NCBI GenBank assembly: GCA_036346405.1
Contig: CM070563.1
Location: 20,999,022 to 21,063,021, forward strand
DNA length: 64,000 nt
From: Phyllostachys edulis
Taxonomy: Eukaryota > Streptophyta > Magnoliopsida > Poales > Poaceae
Direction of reading: 5' to 3'
Made by a program: the position numbers and the translations under genes
Shown here: positions 25,693-38,141 of the stretch, piece after piece
Layout: every line of letters begins with the position of its first letter
Position numbering within the stretch: the stretch's first letter is position 1
Notes under the pieces: model-generated
The model's database searches: none
Seen by the model: the letters and a program-made list of their open reading frames with translations, nothing else
Told to the model about the DNA's origin: nothing

Positions 25693-28140
25693 CATATGGA
25701 CCATGCTAGTAGTTGATTAAGCAACCGAGTGTGTCCTCGACACTGTAAAATGCCAAGTAAAGTGTAGTAGTGATAAAACCTAATGAAGGATTAGTGATAG
25801 CCGTGACCTAGCTTCATACTAGTAATACTAATCAAGATGATAGGATTGATTACTAAGCAAGGACCAGTAGGTAAGAGCCCATAGGTCTTGTATTGTAGTT
25901 ATCTACTTAACTAGAAGTAGACGTTTAAGTTAACTAAGAGTAGCTGGGGGTAAGTGTTGTAGTAAAGGATCAACCTAGTATGATAGGTTTACTTTAGTAT
26001 ATGCCAAGCCACGTAAGTAGTAAGACTAAGTATAGATCACCTCAAAGATGAAACCCACAACCGTAGACATCACTAAGGGTGTAAGGATGATATCTAGCCA
26101 ATGCTCAGAAGTTCCAGCTAAGGCTCATGGAACTTCCTTGATAAATGTAAAGTAATAAAAGAAATCATTTAGTGAACTGAACCTCATGTGTCGGTGAGAC
26201 TTATGTCTACCCTATGCGAACCCTGAATCTATGCATAGGTCTTACCTGACTATCATAGAACTCCCTCGATAAATAGGAGCTAATAACTAAAGAAACCATT
26301 AGATCAGCTATGCGTCGCGTGTGTGTAGCAATGAGATGTTCCCAAGTGGGCGATAGTAACTTAACAACCAAACAGCATCATATAGGCTCCAATTATCACC
26401 CATCGCCATCCGCTCCTCGTGGAAGTGTGATCCGTGATTCGAAAGCAGGTCAGAGAGTTTGACCTAACTGGGTGATCTCTCCGCTCTAGGTAACCAATGC
26501 GGAATATTCCTATTCTCTCCTTCCCGGTGGAGTCCTAGCTCCTTGCACCAGCAGACTTCCCGAGAGCCTGATCCCTCTCACCCTCACTCCTGGTCAAACA
26601 GATACCTGAACCTAAGTCTAACTTGCAACCCAAAACCCCACCGTTCGACAAAACAAATAGAGTTTGGATTTATCCACTTTGGTCTGAAGTATTTCCTTCA
26701 TCAACTTCCTTTAGATATACTTCATCTAAAGTATTTCCTTCATCAACTCCACTAAGTATGATTAGTTTCATCTGAAGTACTTTCGTCTTTCAAGATACCC
26801 TTAGGTATAGTTAGTTTCGTTTGAAGTAGTTCCTGCTTCGAACACTCTTGAGTTGATTGACTTTCATTGAAATGTTTCCTTTGTTACTTGTCTTTAGATT
26901 TGTTGGATTTTATTTGGTTGTCTTTTAGATGTTATTGGGTTCAATCGTATTCTGCGTAGTTAGAATCTGAAGCCATGATAGGAACAGCAGTCCTAACGAG
27001 GACGAGGTCAAGATCAAGATTATCATAATATTGAGCAAGAACAGGACCGATGTTATCAGAACATTGAGCAAGGCAGGTCAACACTTTGATCATATTGCAC
27101 CTTCTTTTGTAATGTAATTATATTGTTTTAAAGTATAAAATTGCATTGCTATGATTTATACAAATATGTTGATTTAGCGCATAGCTACTATCTTAATAAT
27201 AATTGCATATAAACATTCAATCCTTGAACTTGGACGCTATCATTTGTTACCCTAGACTAATGGTATACATGCTAGCTACTAAGTCTATACCTAAGTGTCA
27301 TGGTTAGCCTTGCTTAGGTACATTGGTATGTGGGCAATGATTTGCCCCGACATCATTTAAAACTGGAAATTGGATTTGGGCAATCGAGGTTGGAGTCTGG
27401 GTGGTATCTTGATTAGAAAAGTATTACAAAATAAAAGAAAACCAAAAACAGATTTCGACTTGGGCGGCTGGAAAGCGTGGCGGGTGCTGGGAAGAGCACG
27501 ATGGAGTGGGTATGTGGAAGTATCGTCTGAGTCAATTAAGGACCTGGATCTTGTGATGATCTCTCGTGTAAAAACAATGCAACCGCAAGTCTATAATGGG
27601 TACGACCTGGCTAATTATTTTGTTCGTCTCAGCGTGGCTTCACCATTGGTGAGTGTGTGGCGTGGGTATGGGTAGAAGCCATAGGAAAATCACACGGCGC
27701 AAGAGGGAGCCTCCCGGGAGCGCAGCTCAGGGAGGTGGATAACTTAGCGGATGGGGTTGCATTGAGGTGGGGCATTGTAAAAGCCTTGTGACAATCATCT
27801 TAATCGCACACCTATGGAAGTATGTTAACACGGACATTGTAAGTTGATTGTCTCTTGTGGGTAAAGTGTGTGAACTCTGTAGAATCTAAAAACTATCTAA
27901 ATAGTCGTGCCCACGGTCATGGGCGGTACCGAGAACTTGCTTGAAGTAGTTTTCATTTACATAAAACAATTTGTGGGTAGAATAGAAAGATGAGTTGGAA
28001 CCCAGAGTTTTGAGATGGTTCGGTTGGAAACCAATGAGAAGTACGGGATGTGACCCGAGAAAGAAGATGAGCATTAGGTGGATGAAGTCACTCAATGGTA
28101 TAGGAGGTTAGAGCCTCCACTATTATTTTACAACAAAACT
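25693..28140. other. Old gypsy-type LTR or leader DNA, non-coding
   Basis: This continues the sequence broken at 21010. It contains phrases seen in rice gypsy LTRs, for example TCAACACTTTGATCATATTG near 27070 and a stretch near 27900 with CACGGTCATGGGCGG. No complete ORF is present; the 101-codon frame at 27370-27675 has no known domain. I did not find its own ends. Confidence 0.4.
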
Positions 28141-28664
28141 CAACTTTGTTAAAATCTGTATTAGTTAAAAATGTTAGGTCTTAGAATTTGCTACTAATTA
28201 ATCTATTTTCAATAAGTGGCTTTATGCAAACGAAAGAACCACAAGCCATTCTTTTGATCAGCCTTGCATATTACATAACTGCATTCTGTGTGTTGGCTTG
28301 CGAGTACGATTCTATACTCATTTTCGCTTAATATATTATTATTCAGTAAGCATAAAAGAAGAAGGCTACATGGAAACTTATGTGTGTTCTTCAAGACTGG
28401 AAGACAAGAAAGTCAAGGACTAAGTCGCGGGCTCCAGTCGATTGCCTGTAGGTACATCATGAGGGTTTCACGTGTTATATTTCAATTCCACTTCCGTTGT
28501 TGATTCTTTAAAGGGATTTAGCCTATTCGGTCATTCTGCGAGTCAAAAGTTGTAAGATATATTTATGCTCGATTCGTATTATGCAATAGTTTTATATTTT
28601 TATGATATGTGTTTAATATTCAGTGATATAACTATGACTGGCTACTGATCCAGAAACTAATACC
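28141..28664. other. AT-rich intergenic DNA
   Basis: Nothing beyond short AT-rich frames is visible. It may still belong to the old LTR element, since TGGCTTTATGCAAA-type phrases also occur in such leaders. It separates the repeat block from the gene island on its right. Confidence 0.4.
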
Positions 28665-29090
28665 GTGAATACAGAATATTCCCAAATTGCAAATTTGGGA
28701 TCTGACATCCAACTTGTAGACGGCGTTTCGATAGAGGGAAATTCATCACCGAGCGACCGAGGGAAATTCGTCAGCCGCGCCCTCCGCCTGCAACTAACAC
28801 GCTCATGCGTACGCCGCCGTCCTCTGCTCCGGTGGAGGGAGACTGCCGCGTGTTCACCGACGAGGAAATTTATCACCAAGCGACCGAGGGAAATTCATCA
28901 GCCGCGCCCTCCGCCTGTAACTAACACGCTCATGAGCACGCCGCCGTCCTCTGCTCCGGTGGAGGGAGACTGCCGCGTGTTCACCGACGTGGATTTCACC
29001 ACGCTGGATGAGGAGACGCGGCGAGTGCTCGTCTCGACCTACACCAGTAAGCACGAGCTCGACGACGAGGACCTCTGCATCCAGTTTTAA
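28665..29090 (+). CDS. Small hypothetical protein with duplicated 5' end
   Basis: I do not recognise this gene. An open frame of 141 codons spans the 127-bp tandem duplication. The better start is probably the second-copy ATG at 28932, which gives a 52-residue acidic peptide beginning MSTPPSSAPVEGDCRVF and ending DEDLCIQF, with a Glu/Asp/Thr-rich middle (DFTTLDEETRR). The first copy has the same peptide start but in another frame and soon stops. A possible splice donor (A/GTAAGC) lies near 29047, so this may be the first exon of a gene or a fragment of one. GC content is much higher than in the flanks, which favours real or formerly real coding DNA. It is divergent from the kinase gene on its right. 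Confidence 0.35.
   Translation: MNTEYSQIANLGSDIQLVDGVSIEGNSSPSDRGKFVSRALRLQLTRSCVRRRPLLRWRETAACSPTRKFITKRPREIHQPRPPPVTNTLMSTPPSSAPVEGDCRVFTDVDFTTLDEETRRVLVSTYTSKHELDDEDLCIQF
28737..28990 (+). repeat. Tandem duplication, 2 x 127 bp
   Basis: Positions 28737-28863 and 28864-28990 are two head-to-tail copies, with few differences. Each copy contains an ATG followed by coding-like GC-rich sequence for TPPSSAPVEGDCRVFTD. Confidence 0.85.
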
Positions 29091-29402
29091 TTAACCTAAA
29101 CTATGCAGAATTCATCATTGTGGCGCCCTCAGGTTATTATACCTACAACAAATATTATGTCACACTGATGCAGATTTCCAGGTTTACTGAAGCGAGACCA
29201 GAAGGCGAATACCATAGTGGGAATTGCAACCATAAACAATCATTCATCTTAATGCATAAGATAGCCACCAGATTGATTCATAGTGGAAATTACAACAATC
29301 ATCATTACAATTTTACAGCCAGTAAAAATTGAGGAAATGACAGTGCAGGTGTTGAATCATCTGATATAGCCTTTGTAACATCCAGCAACTCCAGGTCAAG
29401 TT

Positions 29403-31248
29403 TTATCCAACCATTGTTCGCTTTCTGCCCCGTTGTCTGACTGTAAAATTGTTACGATCATACGAAGAACAGAAACAAGTCATACGGGGTTAATACTTCC
29501 AAGACAGCAAATGGAGTGCATACTTAGCAGAAGGAGCAGTATGATGGGCAATTGGGCATACCTTGAGCTAGCTTGTTTGTAGTGGAGCACCATTGCTTTG
29601 AAGCTTTTCTGTATGCTGTGAGAATTTTCTCCATCTGGTTTATCACAAAATGAGTGGTTGTTATCCACAGAGAACAATAATAATGGCAGTGAATACTCTC
29701 CCTATGACCATATGGTCCATAACATACATAACCAATTGCACAGCCCATGGTATCGGGCGGATGGGAATATAGATATGCACACTAAGTGCTTGCGAAAGCT
29801 GACTTGTCAAAACAGATGACCTCTTGAAAAGCAACTCTTCTAAGGCACTATCAAGTGAACAAACCAGCTGCCGGCTGGAAAGTCATAGGAGATGGAAAAC
29901 CCATAACAACAGAAAATCCCAAAATTCCCGCAGGATAAATGCACTAGCTGTACTTGAACCACTTTAAAAATATTCATCCACAACATTATTCCAACAATTG
30001 CAGAAAAACGGTCAACCAAAGTGGCTGAGCCGCTGAGGAAGACCATAATTTTTCTGTAGGACAAGTTTAAGACATCCACATTCAAGAACATGATTAACTA
30101 ATAATCAGAGAGCGAAGTACACACAAAGTCACAAAAAAATAACTAGTATCATTTATGCAACTCCCTTACCACATCCCCACATGACGAATGCATGGAAATC
30201 AAAGCTCTCTCCAGCACATATAGGTCTACTGCTTTGTCCTCGGGAATAGTTGATGTGAAGCTCAGACCAAAATCAATAAGAACCTGGCATATGACAAATT
30301 AATAGCCCAGATGTAAGTCTTGAGTTAAACCTTGGTCTCATGACTCAAAAAAGGAAACATATGAACTAAAACAGGATGATGCAAAGGATATTATACACAC
30401 CAGTTGATCGGTGCTGTTCTTGATTATCATATTTGAAGTGGTCAAGTCACCATGAACAAGACCTCCATCATGTAGTTTGCCAACTGCATTCCCTATCTGT
30501 GTGGCGATATCATTGAGGCGTTCCTCATTAATCCCATTTGACCCAAATCCAAGAAGTATATCCTTCACAGATAAGCCATCCACATACTCAAAGGTTAATG
30601 TATGTAGAAGTGGGTCCACAGCATAAAGAACTGGAGTAGGAACACCAAGCCGTCTTGCTTTTGTCATGCATCGAGCTTCCTACACATGGAAGGATGACCA
30701 AGCTAAGTTGAATTACAGTAAACATCAGTTGTTATGTGCAATTGTTTTGGCTACACATTGCAGCTTAACATATGACTACAAATCAATCAATAAATTATTA
30801 ATGTATACCCTTGAAAGCATACGAGACTATTTGCTTCTGGATAAGAAAAATAAGGGGGTAAAGCTACTAATTTTATCCAAGTTTGATGTTTTTTCTCCTT
30901 GAATTTATCAAAAACAAAGAAAATTAGACAAATGCTCTACACGGAAAAGAATTAATCTCAAAACAAAATCATGTTGGTTAAAGAGACTAACAGCGGTTAA
31001 GCGTTTTAGAGTCAGCTTTGAGTCCAACAATGGGTGCCGGTACTTCTTTGAAAAGCGCTCTTTGATTACGCACTTACGTCCCACAAATGTTGAAACAAAT
31101 ACCCTCTGCAGAGAAGCAAACAAACTATTCAACAAGCAAGAAAAAGGAGAGGTTGCAACTAGATATGTCTTGAGTCTTGACTCACTCCTTCTGCCCCCTG
31201 CTTCAGTAGTACACCAAAATCCTGTTGTTGCTCCTGAGATGTGTCCAT
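29403..31248 (-). CDS. BUD32: BUD32/PRPK (TP53RK-like) atypical kinase, KEOPS subunit, 6 exons, 226 aa
   Basis: Exons in coding order on the minus strand: 31248-31186, 31105-30992, 30679-30401, 30283-30170, 29634-29562, 29440-29403 (stop TAA at 29405-29403). Every intron is GT..AG and the total is 681 nt. The protein has the short BUD32 layout: KQGAEGRVF as nucleotide-binding loop, VIKERF with the lysine and Arg-Phe typical of the family, HGDLTTSN as catalytic loop, IDFGLS as metal-binding DFG, and the basic tail VRQRGRKRTMVG. BUD32 is the ATPase/kinase that activates Kae1 in the KEOPS (EKC) complex, which makes the t6A base on tRNAs reading ANN codons, in cytosol and nucleus. Length matches the family. 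The loop has Gly where Ala is more common (QGAEA). The gene lies about 420 bp downstream of the PPR gene on the same strand. Confidence 0.95.
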
Positions 31249-31667
31249 TGAGTCTAATGCACACTTGAAACAAAATTACAATGGAGAAGTAAAAGAAAAA
31301 AGATGTCAGGCAAACAAAAAGACAAAATCATAAGGAGAATAGACAACTTTTAAAATGGGCTGCTCATCAAGATTACCAGTCATTTCAAAACTATTAAAAT
31401 GGGCAGCCTATCATTATTTTAAAAAGGACGATAAAGTAGCAAAAAAACAGATTCAGTGCTTCACTGAAATTGAACCAAGTTTACAGGCCTTTTACAATTA
31501 CAGCTAGGCATAGAATGGTTTCCAGATACTCAGGTTCCAGGAAAAGTTTTGACATTTGAGTGCCAATGCCTAGTAACAACTAATAAGGGTCATCATCACA
31601 TAATTACAAATCAAATAGCTATAAGCAATGAAGCAAATTTACTCCAGTCCAATAGTACCTAGACTCC
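31249..31667. other. Short gap between BUD32 and the PPR gene
   Basis: This 419-bp stretch must hold the leader and promoter of the kinase gene and the 3' end of the PPR transcript. It is AT-rich; I see no clear TATA box and no extra gene. Confidence 0.5.
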
Positions 31668-33206
31668 CTACTTCTTCTTTGCAGCTGCAAAAGCAGCGGC
31701 CCTCTTCTTTATTGCTCCAACAGAAGTAAACTTCTTTTTTTGGACCAACCGCTTATAGTTCTGACTCAGCCTTTGTGCTGGACAAACAGGTCTGAATACC
31801 TCCGTCTTCAAGGGATCCAGCAGATCCTCTGAGCATCGTAACACAAGACCACTCTTTTTAGCATCATCCCACAGCTCCTTTCCAACCTCAAATCTCCCGT
31901 TCCTACAAAGCTTTTCTATGAGCAGATCGTAGGTATGTGTGTCTACCAGCTCACACCTCTTCATAAGTTTAAACATATCAAGAGCATGGTCAACCTTTTC
32001 AGTTCCACATAGGATGCCTATGAGACCATGGAAAAACTTTGTGGTCGGAAGCACCCCACTTTCAACCATATCATCTACAAGCCTCATCCCTCCAATAATT
32101 CTCCCTGTTAAATAGAGGACCCTAACCACAAGGTAGTAGCTAACCCAGTCAGGGGAGCACCCTGCTTTTCCTTCTCTCATCAAGTAGAGGATTTTGTATG
32201 CTTCTTTCACCCTTCTTGCTCGTCCTAAACAAGAAAGTAAGATGTTGAAGCTAGATGCAGCTGGGGTGACACCACAGGACCTCATCTCTGTAAAGATATC
32301 CATAGCCTCCGAAACAAGGGCAGAAGGATTGAACTTGAGGTTTCTATGGCACACACAGTGAAGAAAATCGTTGAAGGGCAGCAAGTCTAATGGGATACCT
32401 GAAGACTTAATATCATCAAGGACTCTCCGAGCTTCCTTGGCATTCCCTTGGACACACCACCCATGGAGAAGGCTATGTTGGACGATGCTGACCATGGGCT
32501 CTACCGAGAGCTCGCTCTTGTGGTGCCACACAACACCCTGCGCCTCACGAGCATGGCCCTTCATACACAATGCCTGGACCATGGCAAGGCTGCTCGACCA
32601 TACGCCTTCCCCTCCAACACCCACACCTCCCTGAGGCAGCAATCTTTGCCTCTCCAAGCCTCTAAACAACCGAACAGCCTCATCCTCCTTCCCCGCCTTG
32701 ACAAGAGTCTCCACCACAATGGTAAACGTCTCCCGAGCCATCCTCCGCCCATCCTTCTCTGCATCACAGACAGCGATTCTCATCGCAGTGAGGTCACCCA
32801 TCCGAGCAAGCACCCCAATCGCCCTATCGAACGCCTCATCCCCCAATCCCCCGGGGTTCTTGGACCGGCACCACGACAAGAACCGCAGCAGCCTCCTGCC
32901 TGAATCACCCCTCTCGCTACACGTGTCGATCACCCGCCTGACCAGGGCCGGCGAGACGGCCACGTTCAAGCGGTCCAGCTCACTGCCCACCTCGTCGAGG
33001 CTCCCGGCCCCGGAGCACACGACGTCGTGCAGCGCCGCCTCCAATTCGCCATCTTGCGGCGCGCCGGAGCACAGAGCACGACGGATTTGACGGCGGCCCG
33101 GCCTGGAGCATGGAGCAATGGCACTCCAATTCAAGGCCACTGTCGATATCCTCATCACCGTCGCCATCATGGCCTCTACAAGGCTCCCAAGAAACCTAAT
33201 GGTCAC
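31668..33206 (-). CDS. P-type pentatricopeptide repeat (PPR) protein, single exon
   Basis: An unbroken frame of 512 codons. The N-terminus is rich in Arg, Ser and Ala and lacks acidic residues at first, as in mitochondrial targeting peptides; the start may be the first ATG (33206) or the internal MATVMRIST about 13 codons later. From about residue 150 onward there are roughly seven 35-residue PPR motifs, seen for example as TFTIVVETLVKAGKEDEAVR, SFNILLSCLGRARRVKEAYK and THTYDLLIEKLCRNGRFEVG. There are no E or DYW extensions, so it is P class. Such proteins bind organelle RNA and act in its splicing, stability or translation. The tail is Ala/Lys-rich (KKRAAAFAAAKKK). Intronless genes are the rule in this family. 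The exact ortholog is not identified. Confidence 0.9.
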   Translation of the reverse strand: MTIRFLGSLVEAMMATVMRISTVALNWSAIAPCSRPGRRQIRRALCSGAPQDGELEAALHDVVCSGAGSLDEVGSELDRLNVAVSPALVRRVIDTCSERGDSGRRLLRFLSWCRSKNPGGLGDEAFDRAIGVLARMGDLTAMRIAVCDAEKDGRRMARETFTIVVETLVKAGKEDEAVRLFRGLERQRLLPQGGVGVGGEGVWSSSLAMVQALCMKGHAREAQGVVWHHKSELSVEPMVSIVQHSLLHGWCVQGNAKEARRVLDDIKSSGIPLDLLPFNDFLHCVCHRNLKFNPSALVSEAMDIFTEMRSCGVTPAASSFNILLSCLGRARRVKEAYKILYLMREGKAGCSPDWVSYYLVVRVLYLTGRIIGGMRLVDDMVESGVLPTTKFFHGLIGILCGTEKVDHALDMFKLMKRCELVDTHTYDLLIEKLCRNGRFEVGKELWDDAKKSGLVLRCSEDLLDPLKTEVFRPVCPAQRLSQNYKRLVQKKKFTSVGAIKKRAAAFAAAKKK

Positions 33207-34216
33207 AGCTAGGTCTGGAGCAGAGAAGAGGGGAGGACTGGAACTGACCTTTACACGGCTGCTGATGGCTGTGGTGGCCGTGATTGCTATGGTAGCTCGC
33301 GCCGCCGCCGCCGACGGCGCTTTCTCCGGGAGGAGGCTGACGCAAGAGGGAGGCGGCGTGGGGACGCGCGAGGGATGGAGGCGGCGGCGAGGTTAGTTTG
33401 CAAGAGAACGAACGAACGAACCCTAAATAAACCTTTGCACAAAAGATTAGTGGCGGCGTGGCGCTAGGAAGGCAAAATTGCACGGTAAACCTTCCAAATC
33501 CTTAATTTTATGGTAAGTAACCCTAGCCAGATTTGATATATTTTGACACATTTGGTTGCTTCCCGCATTTTGATTTGACACAATTTGTGCAAAAAAGATA
33601 TGGAAGCCATAATATTTAAGGTGGTCAGATCATTAGCTATTATAAGTGTGGCAATATTAGGCTATAGAATTTCAATGGCACGTGGGTTATAGAGCTAAGA
33701 AAGTGTGGCGCACCACAAGTTTTAGCAAATAACAAACATTACTGACAAAATTAAACTTGCCCAACTTAAGTATGTCAAATGGTAGTGAGTAGTGACAAGC
33801 TAAAGAGACCCTTAACTGCTGGCGCTTGGGCCTATTTAGGATACCAAAATTTCACCCAAAAAAATTATAGGAAACCGTCTAATTTTTGCAGAAATCCTTT
33901 TAATTTTCGTGTTCCCAACATGTAATTTTCAGGTAAATTTGAGCCGTACCATTACGATCAATCTGTTGTTACTTTGAGCCTCTGTATTACTCAGATTTGC
34001 CTAGTATTGCTAAGAGGGATTTTTTAATAATACATTTAAAAAAATTACAGAAATAAATAGGTAAATAAAATAAAATTACAAAACTAGACCCATATCGCCA
34101 TTTCAATTGGCGACACCCATGGAACAAGATCCCGTCACCAATTCAATTGGCAACAGGGATCTGAATCCCTAAATTGCTCTTGTCTAGGGAGGCATATGTC
34201 ACTGGAGAAGTCTCTG
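33207..34216. other. Upstream side of the PPR gene, intergenic
   Basis: The part next to the gene (33207-33430) is GC-rich with GCC repeats and is probably leader and promoter. Beyond it the DNA is AT-rich. Near 34090-34165 are repeated short palindromes built on CCAATTCAATTGG, possibly a MITE fragment. No further gene is visible. Confidence 0.5.
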
Positions 34217-34356
34217 TCGTAATTTTCTTATTTTTTTTTGAAAAGGAAGAACCCGGCTTTTATAAAGCATATAATGCTTCTTACAAAAGATGAAACCAAA
34301 CTCTTTGGGGTGACCGGCCACAAGCATAGGCAAACAAGAACGCATAAACTAAAATA

Positions 34357-37300
34357 TTACAGATTTTCATAAACTGGTCTGTTCAAACTACAAAAGTCCT
34401 TAGACCAATCTTCGACGGCCTTCATGAAGTTGTCCAACCTACAACGATCAACCCCGGTGATGAGTGCTCGCCAATGCTGCAAACAAGAATGAAATTTGAA
34501 AATCACATCCATAGGTTGCCGAGGATAAATCCCCTGAAACGCCACTCGGTTTCTAACTTTCCAGAGAATCCAAGCAGAAGCTGTAAAACTAAACAAAATA
34601 ACATTGTAATCAGTAGCCCCCCTCCTATTTAGCCAATTCAATTGGAAATCATCGACAGAAACTGGAGCGCGATCCCAGTTAAGACTCTTTGATACAAAGC
34701 CAGAAGAACTTAGCCATAATGCAATTGAACAGGATATGATCAATGTTCTCGATACAGCCACAAAGATTGCAATCCATACCCCCTTTTGCTAATTTGTTCC
34801 AAAGTCTGGACTTTGTTATGATAACATTGCCACACAAAGATTTTAACTTTTAAAGATATTTTGCATTTCCAAAGCTTTTGCAATTTCCTGCAAACAACAC
34901 CCCCAAAAACAAGTTGTCTATATAATGATTTGACTGAGAATAGCCCAGAATTTTCAAAACACCAAACAACCATATCAGAATTGTTGTTAAGTTCTACTTC
35001 TGCTTGAATACTTTTCAAACTCTCCCACTGGGTAGTTTCCTCAGTCCCAAGACACCTCTTAAAAGGAATGTTCCAATTATCATTAGTCAAACCTTCTGCT
35101 ATACTCATTTCAGGAAAGTGACAAATATTATAAAGACTCCTATATTTGATCTTAAAAGGGCAGTCACCAGTCCAGACATCATCCCAAAATGAAACATTAT
35201 GACCACTCCCAAGCTTATACTTAACACCCTAGTCGAAGAAGGATTTAGCTTTAATCAACTGTTTCCAGAACTGAGAACCTCTGTGAGAGCTGGCTGCTTC
35301 TCTGAAAGTGCTTCTGGGGAAGTATTTAGCTTTAAGGATTCTGAACCAAAGCTCATTGTCTGAAGAATTAATGCGCCAAATCCACTTAGTTATCAAACAA
35401 TCATTCATAACCCTTGTATTAATCACCTCTAACCCCCCCCCCCCAAAGTCTTTAGGTCTGCACACAGCATCCCATTTCATCATGTGATACTTAAAACTAT
35501 TAATTGCCCCCCTCTAGAAGAATCTGGATCTAATGGTGTCCATTTGTTTGTGAGCCTCCTCATTAAATCTATAAAAACCCATGGTATAGGTAGGAAGACT
35601 GTTCAAACTACTGTTAACCAAAATTAACCTGCCCCCAGAAGATAATAAATTGTTTTTCCAGTTGTCCAACTTTTTAGTCAATTTGTTGATCACATTATCT
35701 GCTGCCCTCACCCCAATATGCCTGTCTTCAATCAAGATTCCAAGATAATTCATAGGCAAAGAAGCCAACTTGCAATCAAAGATGATTGCAACTCTAACAG
35801 ACTCCTCATCAGACCCCCCCCCCAGCACAATCACTTCACTTTTGTGATAGTTTATTTTCAAACCAGACATCCATTCAAAACAATAAAGGAGAAATTTCAA
35901 ATTCAAAAAGTAGACCTCATCATATTTCAACATGAGTACAGTATCATCTGCATACTGCAAGATGGGAACCCCACCATGAACCAAATGAGGAATCACCCCT
36001 TTAATCAGATTATTGTCTTGAGCTATTTTAATAATTTCTGCTAAGGCATCTGCAGCCAAATTGAAAAGAATGGGAGATAATGGATCTCCTTGTCTCAAAC
36101 CTCTATAAGTCTTAAAATATGGACCAATCTCTCCATTGATATTAATACTGACATTTCCCCCTCTAACAGTCCACATGACCTGATCAATCCAAAGATTGGA
36201 GAAACCTTTTCTCCTCATGACTTCCTCCAAGAAACTCCACTGTATCTTATCATAGGCCTTTTCAAAATCAAGCTTCAAAATCACCTCTTTCCTCTTAGCA
36301 CATCTAATCTCATGAGTTATCTCATGCAAAGCAACAACCCCATCCAAAATATATCTACCCTTGATAAAAGCAAATTGACAGTCATTAACCACGTTATCAG
36401 CAATCTGACCCAGCCTGTTAGAAAGAAGCTTAGTCAAAATCTTAAAGCTGACATTCAAAAGGCAGATTAGCCTCAAATGCTTTATGTTGTTTGCCTCTTT
36501 AATCTTAGGAAGCAAAGAAATCACCCCATAGTTAAGTCCTTTCATGTCCAGACTACCTTTAGAAAAGTCTTTAACCATTTCTAAGAACTGTTGCTTTATC
36601 ACCCCCTAGAACTCTTTAAAGAAAAAGGTTGGAAAGCCATCAGGACCAGGAGCTGAATTGACTGGAAGTTCTTTAATCACTTGCAAAATTTCCTTTTCAC
36701 TGAAGTCTTAGACCAGCATGAGATTATCTTCCTCAGAAACTCTCAACCTTCTACTCCACATCTCATTATTCAAACCCACTTTTGACTTTCTCCAGCACCA
36801 AAAAGATTTTTGTAAAAATCATAAATGTGTCTTCTAATCTCTTCTTTACTGTTAAACAATACTCCATCTTGATCTAGACTAAAAATATAATTCTTCCTTC
36901 ACCTCCCATTAGCACAACTGTGAAAATATCTAGTGTTAGCATCCCCCTTAGTGATCCAATCTAAACCACTTCTTTGATGCCAATGGTTTTCTTCCATTGT
37001 ATAAGTCTGTTCCAATTCAGCTTCAATAGAATACCTCTGAGACCACTCATCAGAACTCAACCCTTGCAAATCTGCTAAAGAATCTAAGCATTTGAGCTGA
37101 TCAAGAAGAACCTTTTTCTTTCTCTTGTATTCTCTATTTAGGTTAACACCCCAACCTCTCAGAAAACTCCTCAACAGAGCTATGCAACTGTTCCATTTGT
37201 CAAGAGAATAAACCTTATCAGTGGCTTTCCTGTCAAACTCCAGCCACTTTTGTTGTAACACACCCCTAAAAGTCTCATGGCAGATCCACTTTTTTTCAAA

Positions 37301-38031
37301 GTAGAATCTGCTAGTCTTAACCAACTCATCTTCTCCAGAATTTAGAAGAATAGGATTGTGATCAGAACCAACCCTAGTAAGACTTCGAACATGGCACAAA
37401 GGAAAATGAGCTTCCCAGTCAGTTGAAACCAAAATCCTATCTAGATTTATCATGATGGGACGATTTTGTTTATTAGTCCAAGTATATTTCGCACCCCTTT
37501 TTTTATCTCTAGCAAATGGTTATCAGAAATAAAATCATTGAAAAGTCTCATAAGCTTATAATTCAAATTGCTGGAATTTTTGTCTCCTGCTTCTCTGATC
37601 AAATTGTAATCACCTCCCAAAACCATGGGAAGTACGGTGCTTTTACACTTACTATCCAGTTCATCCAAAAAACTATGAGACAAATCATGATAGGCAGGCC
37701 CATAAACCACTATCAACTCCCATCTGTAATTACTCAGCCTGCTTCTGATCCCTATACTAACAAAAAAATTATCAGAGTCACAGCTTTCTACTTCAAGGAT
37801 TTCTTTTTTAACCCCCAACAGGATGCCTCCAGAATGCCCTTCTAATGGAGTCCAATGCCATTTAAAAGGAAGATTACCCACCAAATTCCTAAGTTCTTTC
37901 TCATAAAAATTCTTCTTTATGGTTTCTTGCACCCCCACAACATCCAGATTTTCCTGAATAACAATCTCTTTAAGCTGTCTCCTTCGAGCAGCCTTCTCTA
38001 AACCTCTAATGTTCCAGAATAAAAATTTCAT
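34357..38031 (-). pseudogene. LINE ORF2: endonuclease, reverse transcriptase, zinc tail (broken)
   Basis: The reading starts at 38031 with the AP-type endonuclease: FWNIRGLEKAARR, VVGVQET, GGDYN, and, after a frameshift near 37470, GSDHNPI at the domain's end. A stop follows the YFHSCANGR stretch at 36899. The RT core (36602-35514) has FKILTKLLSNRLG, FAFIKGR, DFEKAYDK, GLRQGDPLSP and the catalytic YADD. The thumb and tail continue at 35483-35229 and 35108-34357, including the Cys/Trp-rich zf-RVT part (FVWQCYHNK). At least four breaks make it unable to encode one protein. ORF2 in intact members nicks DNA and copies the element's RNA in place. Confidence 0.85.
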
Positions 38032-38141
38032 GATAACGACCCCTTTCGACTAGCACCCCCTCTTTTCGGCTTATCACCCATCCTCGATACACAATGATAT
38101 CTGAAGCACCCCTTGTGTCAACATCAATTTTGCACAAACCA

